From Allolucifera butyrica (lineage in GTDB: Bacteria; Bacillota; Negativicutes; Sporomusales; UPPP01), in NCBI RefSeq assembly GCF_900476375.1, contig NZ_UPPP01000078.1:1-53349 (forward strand): a stretch of 53,349 nt of DNA. Direction: 5' to 3'. Under the pieces are notes generated by a model. It saw only the letters and a program-made list of their open reading frames with translations. It made no database searches and had not been told where the DNA came from. Both the position numbers and the translations under genes were made by a program. This document shows positions 42,796-51,399 of the stretch, piece by piece; the stretch's first letter is position 1, and each line of letters starts with the position of its first letter.

Positions 42796-44106
42796 CTATT
42801 CCCTTTCCTGTTCTTCATCCCCCTTTCCCTTTATAGCTTGTGCCCCTTTAATAAGCGCCCGGTCATCGCCAAAAGCCCCGGCCTTGGTCACCACCCGCAT
42901 ACCGCTAAACGGACCGCCGTTTAAGCGTCCTATGGGAATACCCGGAACCACCTCCGCCAGAATTTCCAGGCTGCCCGCCCCCAACGCACGGCAGACATTA
43001 ACCGCCGTATCGCCGCCGGTCAGCACCATGCCGGCTAGTTGTATCTTTTTGGCCAGCTCAAAGGCAATATGACCCAAAACGACGGCAATCCGGTTACTAA
43101 TTTCATTCTTGTCCAGCCCAAATCGCCCGCCTGCCGTTACTGCGCTGTCCACCGCATCTGCGGCAACGGCACTGGCAATTACCACATCATTTCCCGCCAT
43201 GAACAGTTCGTTAACCGTAAGAACACACCGTTCCACCTCCTTATACCAGTCATTTAAGACTGCCGACGCATTCACTTCGATAAGACGGGTTGCGGATTGC
43301 TGCAAAAATATTTCAATTTGCTTGCGGGTAATCCGGCTGACACTGCCGGCAACAATTAGGACCGGACCGCCTACCGGCGTATTATGGGATTTGCTATCAG
43401 ACTGCCAGCCATATAATTCAGGCAGCCTCTCGGCCAAACCGGCCGACCCGACCCATAAAACCCTGTTATAAACCATCGCTGCAGCCGCAATTTGCCGCAG
43501 GTTGTCATCCGTAACGGCGTCGAAAACAAGCCATTTCTCACCCAGATTTAGCCGGGTGGCGATCGCAGCCTGAATGGCCGTTATCCCTTCCGTAACCACC
43601 GGCAATGGAATGAATCCCACCTTGCATTTCGTTTGTTGCTTTAAAAGCTCCGGTAAACGGGATTCCCTCACCGGCGACTTTGGATCCTCGGCAATCTCCG
43701 TCCAAGATACCGGCATCTGGTTTAATAAATGATAGCTGCCGATGGTAATCCGGTTATTGCCGGGAAAGGCGGGAGCAATCACGATAAGCTCCGGCTGGAA
43801 AATATCCGCCGCCGCTTCAATTTCAGCCCCCAAATTTCCCCGCAATGTCGAATCAACCTTTTTATAAACTTTACGGACGCCAGCCGCCTGCAAGGTTTGA
43901 CAGACTCTTTGAACCTTGTCATAAGCAACGGCCGGTGTTGCGGCCCGGCTATCCGTATCCAGGACAAGCACATCGGCTGAATCGGACAAACCGTTTTGCC
44001 CGATTGCATCCAGCAGTACACAGCTGGTTATACCGAATTTGGCAAATTGAACGGCCGTATCATTGGCGCCTGTTAAATCATCAGCAATTACCGCCATCTT
44101 TATCAC
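42796..44106 (-). CDS. Four-carbon acid sugar kinase (DUF1537 family)
   Basis: A 436-aa two-domain kinase. N-terminal domain starts MIKMAVIADDLTGANDT, with a DSTLRGNLGAEI block; the C-terminal nucleotide-binding domain has VLTGGDTAVNVCRALG and GRLNGGPFSGMRVVTKAGAFG. DUF1537 proteins were shown to be D-threonate, L-threonate, D-erythronate or 3-oxo-tetronate kinases. Pairing with PdxA2 downstream favours threonate/erythronate-type substrates. A GTG at 44106 behind AGGTG gives the family-typical start; an in-frame ATG 18 bp earlier is possible. First gene of a sigma-54 operon. Confidence 0.92.
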   Translation of the reverse strand: MIKMAVIADDLTGANDTAVQFAKFGITSCVLLDAIGQNGLSDSADVLVLDTDSRAATPAVAYDKVQRVCQTLQAAGVRKVYKKVDSTLRGNLGAEIEAAADIFQPELIVIAPAFPGNNRITIGSYHLLNQMPVSWTEIAEDPKSPVRESRLPELLKQQTKCKVGFIPLPVVTEGITAIQAAIATRLNLGEKWLVFDAVTDDNLRQIAAAAMVYNRVLWVGSAGLAERLPELYGWQSDSKSHNTPVGGPVLIVAGSVSRITRKQIEIFLQQSATRLIEVNASAVLNDWYKEVERCVLTVNELFMAGNDVVIASAVAADAVDSAVTAGGRFGLDKNEISNRIAVVLGHIAFELAKKIQLAGMVLTGGDTAVNVCRALGAGSLEILAEVVPGIPIGRLNGGPFSGMRVVTKAGAFGDDRALIKGAQAIKGKGDEEQERE

Positions 44107-44152
44107 ATTTATCACCTGATCCATAACTGAATTATCTATATATTTAAAAACA

Positions 44153-44170
44153 TTGCAAGATTAATGCCAA
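44153..44170 (-). promoter_or_regulatory. Sigma-54 promoter of the acid sugar kinase operon
   Basis: Minus strand TTGGCATTAATCTTGCAA has GG and GC 12 nt apart, matching the -24/-12 consensus TGGCAC-N5-TTGC with one deviation (CAT for CAC). It lies about 47 nt upstream of the kinase start, with an RpoN-activator gene just upstream of it. Confidence 0.85.
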
Positions 44171-44183
44171 TTGCCCAAGAGGC

Positions 44184-44205
44184 AAAAACCGCCTAGTTCC
44201 GGCGG
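44184..44205 (-). terminator. Terminator of the first sigma-54 activator gene
   Basis: Minus strand CCGCC, GGAACTA, GGCGG, then TTTTTGCC, about 57 nt beyond the stop of the activator gene. It separates the activator transcript from the sigma-54 operon. Confidence 0.7.
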
Positions 44206-44215
44206 CCAAAAGAAA

Positions 44216-44242
44216 AAATGTGTTGCTTAATGCAACACATTT
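44216..44242. promoter_or_regulatory. Probable upstream activator site (enhancer) for the kinase operon
   Basis: An 11-bp inverted repeat AAATGTGTTGC/GCAACACATTT (centre TTAAT), about 60 bp upstream of the -24 box. This is the usual place for a bacterial enhancer-binding protein. The half-site shares TGTTG with the sites ahead of garD. On the minus strand it is followed by T-rich sequence, so a terminator role is also possible. Confidence 0.65.
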
Positions 44243-44261
44243 AATGCAAGACGAAACGCAA

Positions 44262-46151
44262 CTATTCTTTTCGCCGCTCCCGGCAATTCAGTTTGCGCCA
44301 CAGCGTGGTCCGGTGAATTCCCAGGCGGGCTGCAGCTCTGGAATAATTATTTTCTTCTTCCGCCAAAACTCTGGCTAATGTTTTTTGCTCTACTGCGGCC
44401 AAATTATCCGAACCATCCTCCGCCGGAAAATCATATCCTCCCCATTGCTGCTTTCCTTCACCAAACGACTCCCGCAGATCCTTCTCCGTAATCACCGGTC
44501 CTTCACTTAACAGCATCGCCCGTTCCAACGTATTGGCAAACTGCCTGATATTGCCGGGCCAATCGCAAGATTGAAGAAACGGGACGGCATCGGGGCCAAT
44601 CCCGGTAATCCGCGGATTAATTTGCTCCATTTTTTGCATCATTTGCCTTGCCAGGTCGGGAATATCCTCCAGCCGTGCCCTAAGCGGCGGCATGTGAATG
44701 CGTAATATATCCAGACGATAATAAAGATCCTGGCGAAATTTTTTCTGCTCCATCAATTCGGGCAAATTCTGATTGGTAGCGGCAATAATCCGTACATCTA
44801 CAGGAATCATACTGTCACCGCCAAGACGCATCACTTCCTTTTCCTGCAAAACCCGTAAAAGCCGGGATTGAAGCGGCAGCGTCATTTCACCAATTTCATC
44901 CAAAAACACCGTGCCGCCGTGAGCCAATTCAAAAAGCCCCTGCTTGCCGCCCTTTTTAGCACCGGTAAAAGCGCCTTCTTCGTAACCAAACAATTCACTT
45001 TCCAGCAAACTCTCCGGCAAGGCGGCACAATTCACCGCAACAAACGGTCCATTTTTCCGCTTGCTTAGATTATGGATGCTTTGCGCCAACATTTCTTTGC
45101 CGGTCCCCGATTCACCGGTTATTAAAACCGTCGATTGCGTTACTGCATACTGGGCCGCTTTTCTTTTGACCGCCTGCAAGGCCGGTGAAGAGCCCGCCAT
45201 ATCAATTATTTTAATCCGGGCAACTAATCCTTTGGCAAAAAGTTTTTTGCGGACAGTCTGCTCAAACTGCTGTAATTGGGAAACATTTTGGAGAGTGGCA
45301 ACGATCCCGGCGACTTCCCCCCGCACTTTTATGGGAACACTCTTTACAGCAACCGTTTTATTGCCGACCCGCTGAATATCGCCAATGTCAGTTGCCGATA
45401 ACTGAAACTGGGGAATTACTTCCTGAATCGGGCGGCCTATTGCATTTAAACTGGAAACCCGGAAAATGGTTTCCGCCATGGGGTTAAAAATGGTTATGTT
45501 GGAATCTACATCCGTCGCAATGATGCCGTCTGTGGAAGTATCAATTATCGTCCGCAGCAATTCCGACCTTTCCTGTTCCTTACGGCGTACCTGCGCCACC
45601 ATTTGCGCCTCTTTAATCGCTTTATACACTGCCTCTTTACCGGATTGAATCAACACGCCCTGCATTCCGAACCGGGGTGCCAATTTAACCGAAATGGCGT
45701 CCCCCACAATCATCTGAATCCCTTCGCGGGCGGCAGCGGCAATCTTAGCCGGCGCTTCTTTTTCATTCTCCAGGGCAATTTCCTGAAACGAGATTCCCCA
45801 GAGGGATTCCAAATCTTCGCAACCATAAATAACATTCTTAAAACCCGCTATCCCCACTTTTTCCGGATAATTGCCGGTTTGATGAAGAGCCCGCAACACA
45901 TCCAGCACTGTAACCTGAATATTTACGATCGGTATGTCTACCTGTTCGGCAATAAGGGATGCTGTCCCGCCGCGGCTCACAATGACTTCAACGCCCTCGG
46001 CTGCGGCCTGCCCGGCGAGAACCGTTCCGGCGTGAAGATCCCCCTCTGCTATTTTGATTCGATTCGAATCAGCGAAACGCTCATTCACAACTTCTTGCGC
46101 CACCTTTTTCAGATCACCAAATGGCGCCACAACTAAAACGGATGCATCCAT
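44262..46151 (-). CDS. Sigma-54-dependent activator with PrpR_N, PAS, AAA+ and Fis domains (1)
   Basis: A 629-aa enhancer-binding protein. Residues about 5-180 are a PrpR_N-type sensor ([24 protein letters not shown] block), and about 200-305 a PAS domain ([18 protein letters not shown]). The AAA+ domain is at about 335-560, with Walker A GESGTGKE, Walker [13 protein letters not shown], and the sigma-54 contact loop [10 protein letters not shown]. The C-terminal Fis-type helix-turn-helix is [20 protein letters not shown]. PrpR_N domains bind small organic acids. The ATG at 46151 follows GGGGAGG. The neighbouring sigma-54 kinase operon, read in the same direction, is its likely target. Confidence 0.95.
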   Translation of the reverse strand: MDASVLVVAPFGDLKKVAQEVVNERFADSNRIKIAEGDLHAGTVLAGQAAAEGVEVIVSRGGTASLIAEQVDIPIVNIQVTVLDVLRALHQTGNYPEKVGIAGFKNVIYGCEDLESLWGISFQEIALENEKEAPAKIAAAAREGIQMIVGDAISVKLAPRFGMQGVLIQSGKEAVYKAIKEAQMVAQVRRKEQERSELLRTIIDTSTDGIIATDVDSNITIFNPMAETIFRVSSLNAIGRPIQEVIPQFQLSATDIGDIQRVGNKTVAVKSVPIKVRGEVAGIVATLQNVSQLQQFEQTVRKKLFAKGLVARIKIIDMAGSSPALQAVKRKAAQYAVTQSTVLITGESGTGKEMLAQSIHNLSKRKNGPFVAVNCAALPESLLESELFGYEEGAFTGAKKGGKQGLFELAHGGTVFLDEIGEMTLPLQSRLLRVLQEKEVMRLGGDSMIPVDVRIIAATNQNLPELMEQKKFRQDLYYRLDILRIHMPPLRARLEDIPDLARQMMQKMEQINPRITGIGPDAVPFLQSCDWPGNIRQFANTLERAMLLSEGPVITEKDLRESFGEGKQQWGGYDFPAEDGSDNLAAVEQKTLARVLAEEENNYSRAAARLGIHRTTLWRKLNCRERRKE

Positions 46152-46203
46152 TTTTTTCCTCCCCCCACTCAATCAGACTATTTATGTGGGCAAATTCACT
46201 TTG

Positions 46204-46233
46204 TTGACGGGTATAGGCTAGTCGAAGTATGAT
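46204..46233 (+). promoter_or_regulatory. Candidate promoter of the flavoprotein gene
   Basis: TTGACG (46204-46209), 18-nt spacer, TATGAT (46228-46233), 45 nt ahead of the start codon at 46278. Confidence 0.55.
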
Positions 46234-46277
46234 AAAACATAAATCACCAACCGGATAATCTGAGGAGGTTTCTAACG

Positions 46278-47651
46278 ATGTTGATTGATAAGAAAAGCGA
46301 TTTTGACCATACAGAACTGACGTTTAACGAAATCGATGCGGGATTCACCACCAGGGAAGCCATCTCAGAAGCCAAACGCTGTCTCAACTGCGCCAAGCCT
46401 TTATGCCGGACAGGCTGCCCGATCGAAAATGAAATCCCCAGTTTTATACAAGCACTTGCCAAAGGAAATATCGGCGAAGCCAGTTCCATAATTGCCCGGC
46501 GCAGCAATCTTCCCGCCGTATGCGGCCGGGTCTGTCCTCATGAAAAACAATGCGAAGCGGCCTGTATCTTGAACAAAAAGGGCTGCGGCATAAAAATCGG
46601 CAAACTGGAACGGTTCATAGCCGATTTCGATGCCGAAATGGAAATCAGTCCGGTCAGCAAAAAGGAAACAGCGAAGGGCAATGTGGCTGTAATTGGTTCT
46701 GGACCGGCCGGGTTGACTGTAGCCGGTGATCTTGCCAAACTTGGCTTTGATGTTACCGTTTTCGAGGGACAAACCGAGCCGGGAGGAGTGCTCATGTACG
46801 GCATTCCCGAGTTTCGGCTGAATAAAGAAGTCGTGCGCCGTGAAATCCGCCGCATCGAACGCTGGGGTGTGACCTTCCGGACCGGTGTTTTAGTAGGTCC
46901 CGATGTGACGGTGGATCAGCTATTTACCGAAGGCTATGATGCCATCTTTATCGGTACCGGAACGGCTCTCCCCAAGATGCTGGAAATCCCCGGCAACTCC
47001 TTGCCCGGCGTCATTCAGGCCACTTATTTTCTGGGCATGGTAACCTTAGCCAACAACGGCGGACTGGGTCAAAAAGAAATTCCGATACACGCCGGCGATC
47101 AAGTCCTTGTCATCGGCGCCGGCAATGTAGCCATGGACGCAGCCCGTACGGCCCTTCGCGTCGGTGCGGACAGCGTTACGGTCGTTTACCGCCGGACGGA
47201 AAAAGAGATTACCGCCCTAAAATCAGAATTTGAAGAAGCCAAAGCCGAAGGAGTAAAATTTCAATGGCTGATGAGTCCCGTCCGTTATATAGGGGAAACC
47301 AGTGTTAACGGCCTGGAATGTGAGCGACAGGAACTTATTGCCGGCGACAAAGTCGGCGGTACAGGCCAACATGAAATCCTCCCCGCCAATAAAGTTGTCC
47401 TGGCTATCGGCCAGCGGCCGGCGGCCCGTATTGTCTCCACGACTACCGGGATCGAAGTCAATACCAACGGCTATGTAATCACCAAAGAACGGCCTTATGG
47501 CATGACTACCCGCCGCGGAGTTTTTGCCGGCGGTGATGTGGTCCATGAACCGGCAACGGTGGTGTTGGCTATGAAAGAGGCCAAAAAGGTAGCCGCCGGC
47601 ATTGCCAGTTATGTAGATGCCAAAAAACTTATGGAAGAATGCGGCGCCTAA
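46278..47651 (+). CDS. Glutamate synthase small-subunit-like NAD(P) oxidoreductase
   Basis: A 457-aa flavo-iron-sulfur protein. The N-terminal cysteine domain (about 35-110: CLNCAKPLCRTGCPIENEIP, CGRVCPHEKQCEAACI) should bind two Fe4S4 clusters. FAD-binding GSGPAGLTVAGDLAKLG is at about 140, and the NAD(P) site GAGNVAMDAARTAL at about 275. Such stand-alone GltD/NfnB-like proteins transfer electrons from NAD(P)H to a partner enzyme, but no glutamate synthase large subunit or ferredoxin gene is adjacent. It lies between the two sigma-54 activators and is read toward the second, with an 11-bp gap tail to tail. Its electron partner is unknown. Confidence 0.9.
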   Translation: MLIDKKSDFDHTELTFNEIDAGFTTREAISEAKRCLNCAKPLCRTGCPIENEIPSFIQALAKGNIGEASSIIARRSNLPAVCGRVCPHEKQCEAACILNKKGCGIKIGKLERFIADFDAEMEISPVSKKETAKGNVAVIGSGPAGLTVAGDLAKLGFDVTVFEGQTEPGGVLMYGIPEFRLNKEVVRREIRRIERWGVTFRTGVLVGPDVTVDQLFTEGYDAIFIGTGTALPKMLEIPGNSLPGVIQATYFLGMVTLANNGGLGQKEIPIHAGDQVLVIGAGNVAMDAARTALRVGADSVTVVYRRTEKEITALKSEFEEAKAEGVKFQWLMSPVRYIGETSVNGLECERQELIAGDKVGGTGQHEILPANKVVLAIGQRPAARIVSTTTGIEVNTNGYVITKERPYGMTTRRGVFAGGDVVHEPATVVLAMKEAKKVAAGIASYVDAKKLMEECGA

Positions 47652-47662
47652 AAAAATGTGGG

Positions 47663-49573
47663 TTAATAAGCCTTTTTTACTTCAATTTTATACTTTTTCA
47701 ATTTCCGGTAAAGGGTACTGCGGTCCATACCCAAAAAATCGGCGGTCTGCGTAATATTAGATCCGTGCTTATTTAAAGCGTCAATAATTCTGTTTTTTTC
47801 CGAAACGGCTGGCGTATGGCTGCTACTGCCAGTCCCAAGTATTGGTTCCCAGTCATCCCAATATTTGGCGACGACATCGGCTGTAATCGTCTTTTCTTTA
47901 ACAATTACCACCAATCGTTCGATGAAATACATCAATTCCCGTACATTTCCCGGCCAGGAATGCTTTTCCAAATAAACATAGGCATCAGCGGCCATTTCCA
48001 GCTTTTTGCCGGAACATTTTTTATGATACTCAAAAAAATAATTGGCCAGGCACTTTACATCCCCATCTCGCCGGCGCAAGGGTGGCAAATGGATGGTCAA
48101 TACTTTCAGGCGGTAAAATAAGTCCTGCCGGAACTGTCCGCTTTGAACCAGTTCCGGCAAACTTTTATTCGTAGCCGCCACAAACCTTATATCAACCGGA
48201 ATATACTTGTCATCACCCAGCCGCATTACCTGCTTTTCCTGCAATACCCGCAGCAGGCGGCTTTGTCCGTATTTGTCCATTTCGGAAATTTCATCCAGGA
48301 AAATAGTGCCCCGGTGGGCCATTTCAAACAGGCCCGGCTTTCCTTTCCTGGTAGCACCGGTAAATGCTCCTTCCACATAGCCAAACAATTCACTTTCCAG
48401 CAAACTTGGCGGCAAAGCGGCACAATTCACCGCCACGAATGGGCCGTTTTTTCGCTGACTCTGATTGTGAATGCTTTGTGCAAACAGTTCTTTACCGGTT
48501 CCCGACTCACCGGAAATTAGAACCGCCGCATCCACAGCGGCAATTTCTTGGGCAATCCGTTTGGTTTCAACAATCTGCCTCGATACCCCTAAAATATCGC
48601 TAAACTGATATTTAGCCGCCATTTTTCGAGCCAAAACTTCATTGCGGATTTTAACTTCCATCTCCTGAATACGGGTAATATCCTGAAACGTAGCAATCGC
48701 GCCAATGATAACATGGTCAACAAGGATCGGCGCAATATTTACGCTGATCCATATTTTCCCGATTTGAAGAGTTTGGCCAATGGTCTCCCGTCCTTCGTCC
48801 AAACAGGCGTCAATATTAATAAAATTCAGTACGGAATCTATTTTTTGTCCGAGCATATCCTGGGCGGAACGGTTTAACAGACGTTCCGCCGCCGGATTAA
48901 AAACCTTGATTATTTTCTCGCGGTTTATGCTAATGATGCCTTCGATGGAATAATCGACTAATGCTTTAAATTCTTGGGCCTTTTCTTGCTCAATTTTCCG
49001 TCCCAAAATTATCTTTTGCGCTTCCAAAAAGGCTGTCCGGATAGATAATTCTCCTGATTTAACTAACAGTGTTTTATATCCTTTTTCTTTTGCCATTATA
49101 ATCGTTTTTATACCGCCAACCACGATATCGGCATCGGTTTTTGCCGCTTCTTCCACCTTAGAGGGAATATCTTCGGTTTTTTCCAGAGGATAAATCGTCA
49201 AATCAATCCCCAGAATTCGAGAAAGAATTTCAATATCATAAAGCATGTTGCTAAAAGCAACCATAGCAACTTTCGGCCGGGACAACCCGGTAATTTTTTT
49301 TGCCTCATAAAATACCTGGGCCAAATCCTGGCCGGTAATCGGAATTTCAACCACGGGAATCTTGACCCCGGATTGAATCATTACCCTGGCTGTTCCGCCC
49401 CGGCTGACAATGACCTGCGCTTCTTCGTTCTGCAATTTTTGGGCTAGCCGTATGGCTTTTTTTAACCGGGCAAGGTAGATATCCACTTTATTATCCAGAC
49501 CAAGTTCTTTAACAATTTTCTTTCCCTGCAAAAACAGTTGCTTATCCGGAGCAATAAAAGCTATCTTGGACAA
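47663..49573 (-). CDS. Sigma-54-dependent activator with PrpR_N, PAS, AAA+ and Fis domains (2)
   Basis: A 636-aa paralogue of the activator at 44262-46151 with the same domain order. PrpR_N is at about 1-180 ([20 protein letters not shown]), PAS at about 205-310 (VDYSIEGIISINREKI), and AAA+ at about 335-560 with [19 protein letters not shown] and EGAFTGATRKG. The Fis-type end is NITQTADFLGMDRSTLYRKL. Start is a TTG at 49573, 9 nt after AAAGGAG; a TTG 21 bp upstream is less likely. It is divergent from garD, whose sigma-54 promoter and palindromes lie between them, so it should activate galactarate use and probably senses that acid or an early intermediate. Confidence 0.95.
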   Translation of the reverse strand: MSKIAFIAPDKQLFLQGKKIVKELGLDNKVDIYLARLKKAIRLAQKLQNEEAQVIVSRGGTARVMIQSGVKIPVVEIPITGQDLAQVFYEAKKITGLSRPKVAMVAFSNMLYDIEILSRILGIDLTIYPLEKTEDIPSKVEEAAKTDADIVVGGIKTIIMAKEKGYKTLLVKSGELSIRTAFLEAQKIILGRKIEQEKAQEFKALVDYSIEGIISINREKIIKVFNPAAERLLNRSAQDMLGQKIDSVLNFINIDACLDEGRETIGQTLQIGKIWISVNIAPILVDHVIIGAIATFQDITRIQEMEVKIRNEVLARKMAAKYQFSDILGVSRQIVETKRIAQEIAAVDAAVLISGESGTGKELFAQSIHNQSQRKNGPFVAVNCAALPPSLLESELFGYVEGAFTGATRKGKPGLFEMAHRGTIFLDEISEMDKYGQSRLLRVLQEKQVMRLGDDKYIPVDIRFVAATNKSLPELVQSGQFRQDLFYRLKVLTIHLPPLRRRDGDVKCLANYFFEYHKKCSGKKLEMAADAYVYLEKHSWPGNVRELMYFIERLVVIVKEKTITADVVAKYWDDWEPILGTGSSSHTPAVSEKNRIIDALNKHGSNITQTADFLGMDRSTLYRKLKKYKIEVKKAY

Positions 49574-49642
49574 TCCATTCGCTCCTTTCCTCAAAAAATT
49601 TACACCAGCATATGATTCATTCTACCTCTGGGTTGTTTAAAA

Positions 49643-49658
49643 TACAACAAGTGTTGTA
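49643..49658. promoter_or_regulatory. Upstream activator site 1 of the gar operon
   Basis: Perfect 7-2-7 palindrome TACAACA-AG-TGTTGTA in the spacer between the second activator and garD. Confidence 0.75.
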
Positions 49659-49663
49659 TCATC

Positions 49664-49679
49664 TACCACAATTGTTGTT
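49664..49679. promoter_or_regulatory. Upstream activator site 2 of the gar operon
   Basis: TACCACA-AT-TGTTGTT repeats the site 1 pattern with few changes. Its centre is 21 bp from site 1, two turns of the helix, so both can be bound on one face. It lies about 50 bp upstream of the -24 box. Confidence 0.7.
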
Positions 49680-49720
49680 CTATCGAATTCCAAAAATCCA
49701 GTCAATTTAATATTTTTTGA

Positions 49721-49737
49721 TTGGCATAAATTTTGCA
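49721..49737 (+). promoter_or_regulatory. Sigma-54 promoter of the gar operon
   Basis: TTGGCATAAATTTTGCA: GG at 49723-49724 and GC at 49735-49736, 12 nt apart as in -24/-12 promoters. It lies 71 nt before the garD start and downstream of two activator palindromes. Confidence 0.88.
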
Positions 49738-49807
49738 ATAAATACCTAGGTCAACATTGACAAGATAACAAGGTTTTAAATTAGTAAAGAAACGGAAGGA
49801 TGAAAAA

Positions 49808-51343
49808 ATGGACGGTACCGTAGCTCAACAAGAAAAACCTCTTTATATTAAGCTGAATGCAAAGGATAATGTGGCGATTATTGTCAATGCAGGCGGATTG
49901 CCGCAAGGCACTCTTTTTCCCTGTGGCCTTGAACTCAGGGAACCTATCCCGGAAGGGCATAAAGTAGCCTTAACCGATTTAAATCAAGATGAACCAATTA
50001 TTCGTTATGGAGAAATCATTGGTTATGCAGTCCGGCCCATAAAAAAAGGCAGCTGGATTGATGAATCGTCGGTTATGCTGCCAACCCCGCCAAACTTAGA
50101 TGAATTGCCGCTTGCCAATAATGTGCCGGAATTGCAGCCGCCGCTCACGGGCTATACCTTGGAAGGGTACCGTAATGAAGATGGCAGCGTCGGGACCAAA
50201 AATATTCTCGGCATTAGTACCAGTGTCCAATGCGTGGCCGGCGTCCTTGACTATGCAGTGCAGCGAATTAAAGCGGAAATTCTCCCTAAATATCCCAACG
50301 TGGATGATGTAATTGCCTTAAATCATAACTACGGCTGCGGGGTGGCCATTAATGCGCCGGAGGCTAAAATCCCGGTCCGCACCCTGCAAAATTTGGCAAC
50401 CCACCCCAACTTTGGCGGAGAAGTTTTAATTGTCGGTCTGGGCTGTGAAAAATTGTTGCCGGAAAAATTAGTACCCGCCGGAGCAGCTGCTACTGTCATT
50501 TCTTTGCAAGACCAGCCGGGATTTTCCTCAATGGTTGAAACAATTATGGCCGCAGCGGAAGAACGATTGGCCCGATTAAACCGTCGCCAACGGGTAACCT
50601 GTCCTGTTACCGACTTGGTGGTCGGTTTGCAATGCGGCGGCAGTGACGCTTTTTCCGGTGTTACGGCCAACCCGGCCGTAGGGTACGCGGCGGATTTATT
50701 GGTCCGGGCCGGCGCGACCGTTTTATTTTCCGAAGTGACGGAAGTACGCGATGCCATTCATTTATTAACGCCTCGGGCTGTTAATGAACAAGTTGGACAG
50801 GCTTTAATTCAGGAAATGAAATGGTATGACCATTATTTGCAACTGGGAGAAGCCGACCGGAGCGCCAATCCGGCCCCCGGTAATAAAAAAGGCGGTTTAG
50901 CCAATGTAGTGGAAAAATCGCTTGGCTCGATTGCCAAATCAGGCACCAGCCCGATTGCCAGCGTGTTACCTCCCGGGGAGAAGGCAAAACAGAAAGGCCT
51001 TATTTATGCGGCAACGCCGGCAAGTGATTTTATTTGCGGCACATTGCAACTGGCTTCCGGCATCCACGTCCAGATTTTCACTACCGGCCGGGGAACCCCC
51101 TATGGATTGGCAATGGTACCGGTAGTGAAAGTAGCAACCCGGAATTCTTTAGCCAATCAATGGCCGGATCTGATTGATGTTAATGCCGGCAAAATTGCCA
51201 CTGGGGAAGCAACCATTGAGGCAATCGGCTGGGAAATTTTCCGTCTGATTCTGGACGTTGCCAGCGGCCGGAAACAAACATGGGCTGAACACTGGGGACT
51301 CCATAATGCCTTATGCTTATTTAACCCCGCCCCGGTAACCTGA
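49808..51343 (+). CDS. garD: Galactarate dehydratase
   Basis: A 511-aa soluble Fe-dependent dehydratase of the UxaA/GarD family. N-terminal SAF domain at about 10-80 ([20 protein letters not shown]); the main domain begins [20 protein letters not shown] and has [28 protein letters not shown] and [20 protein letters not shown]. From memory, E. coli GarD shares these blocks almost word for word, far better than altronate dehydratase, so galactarate is the substrate. It gives 5-dehydro-4-deoxy-D-glucarate. First gene of the sigma-54 operon; an aldolase gene and garP follow. Confidence 0.94.
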   Translation: MDGTVAQQEKPLYIKLNAKDNVAIIVNAGGLPQGTLFPCGLELREPIPEGHKVALTDLNQDEPIIRYGEIIGYAVRPIKKGSWIDESSVMLPTPPNLDELPLANNVPELQPPLTGYTLEGYRNEDGSVGTKNILGISTSVQCVAGVLDYAVQRIKAEILPKYPNVDDVIALNHNYGCGVAINAPEAKIPVRTLQNLATHPNFGGEVLIVGLGCEKLLPEKLVPAGAAATVISLQDQPGFSSMVETIMAAAEERLARLNRRQRVTCPVTDLVVGLQCGGSDAFSGVTANPAVGYAADLLVRAGATVLFSEVTEVRDAIHLLTPRAVNEQVGQALIQEMKWYDHYLQLGEADRSANPAPGNKKGGLANVVEKSLGSIAKSGTSPIASVLPPGEKAKQKGLIYAATPASDFICGTLQLASGIHVQIFTTGRGTPYGLAMVPVVKVATRNSLANQWPDLIDVNAGKIATGEATIEAIGWEIFRLILDVASGRKQTWAEHWGLHNALCLFNPAPVT

Positions 51344-51399
51344 TGCGTTTTCCTTTTTGTTTTTATTAGCACTATAAAAAAAGAAAGGGGCTTTTTCTG

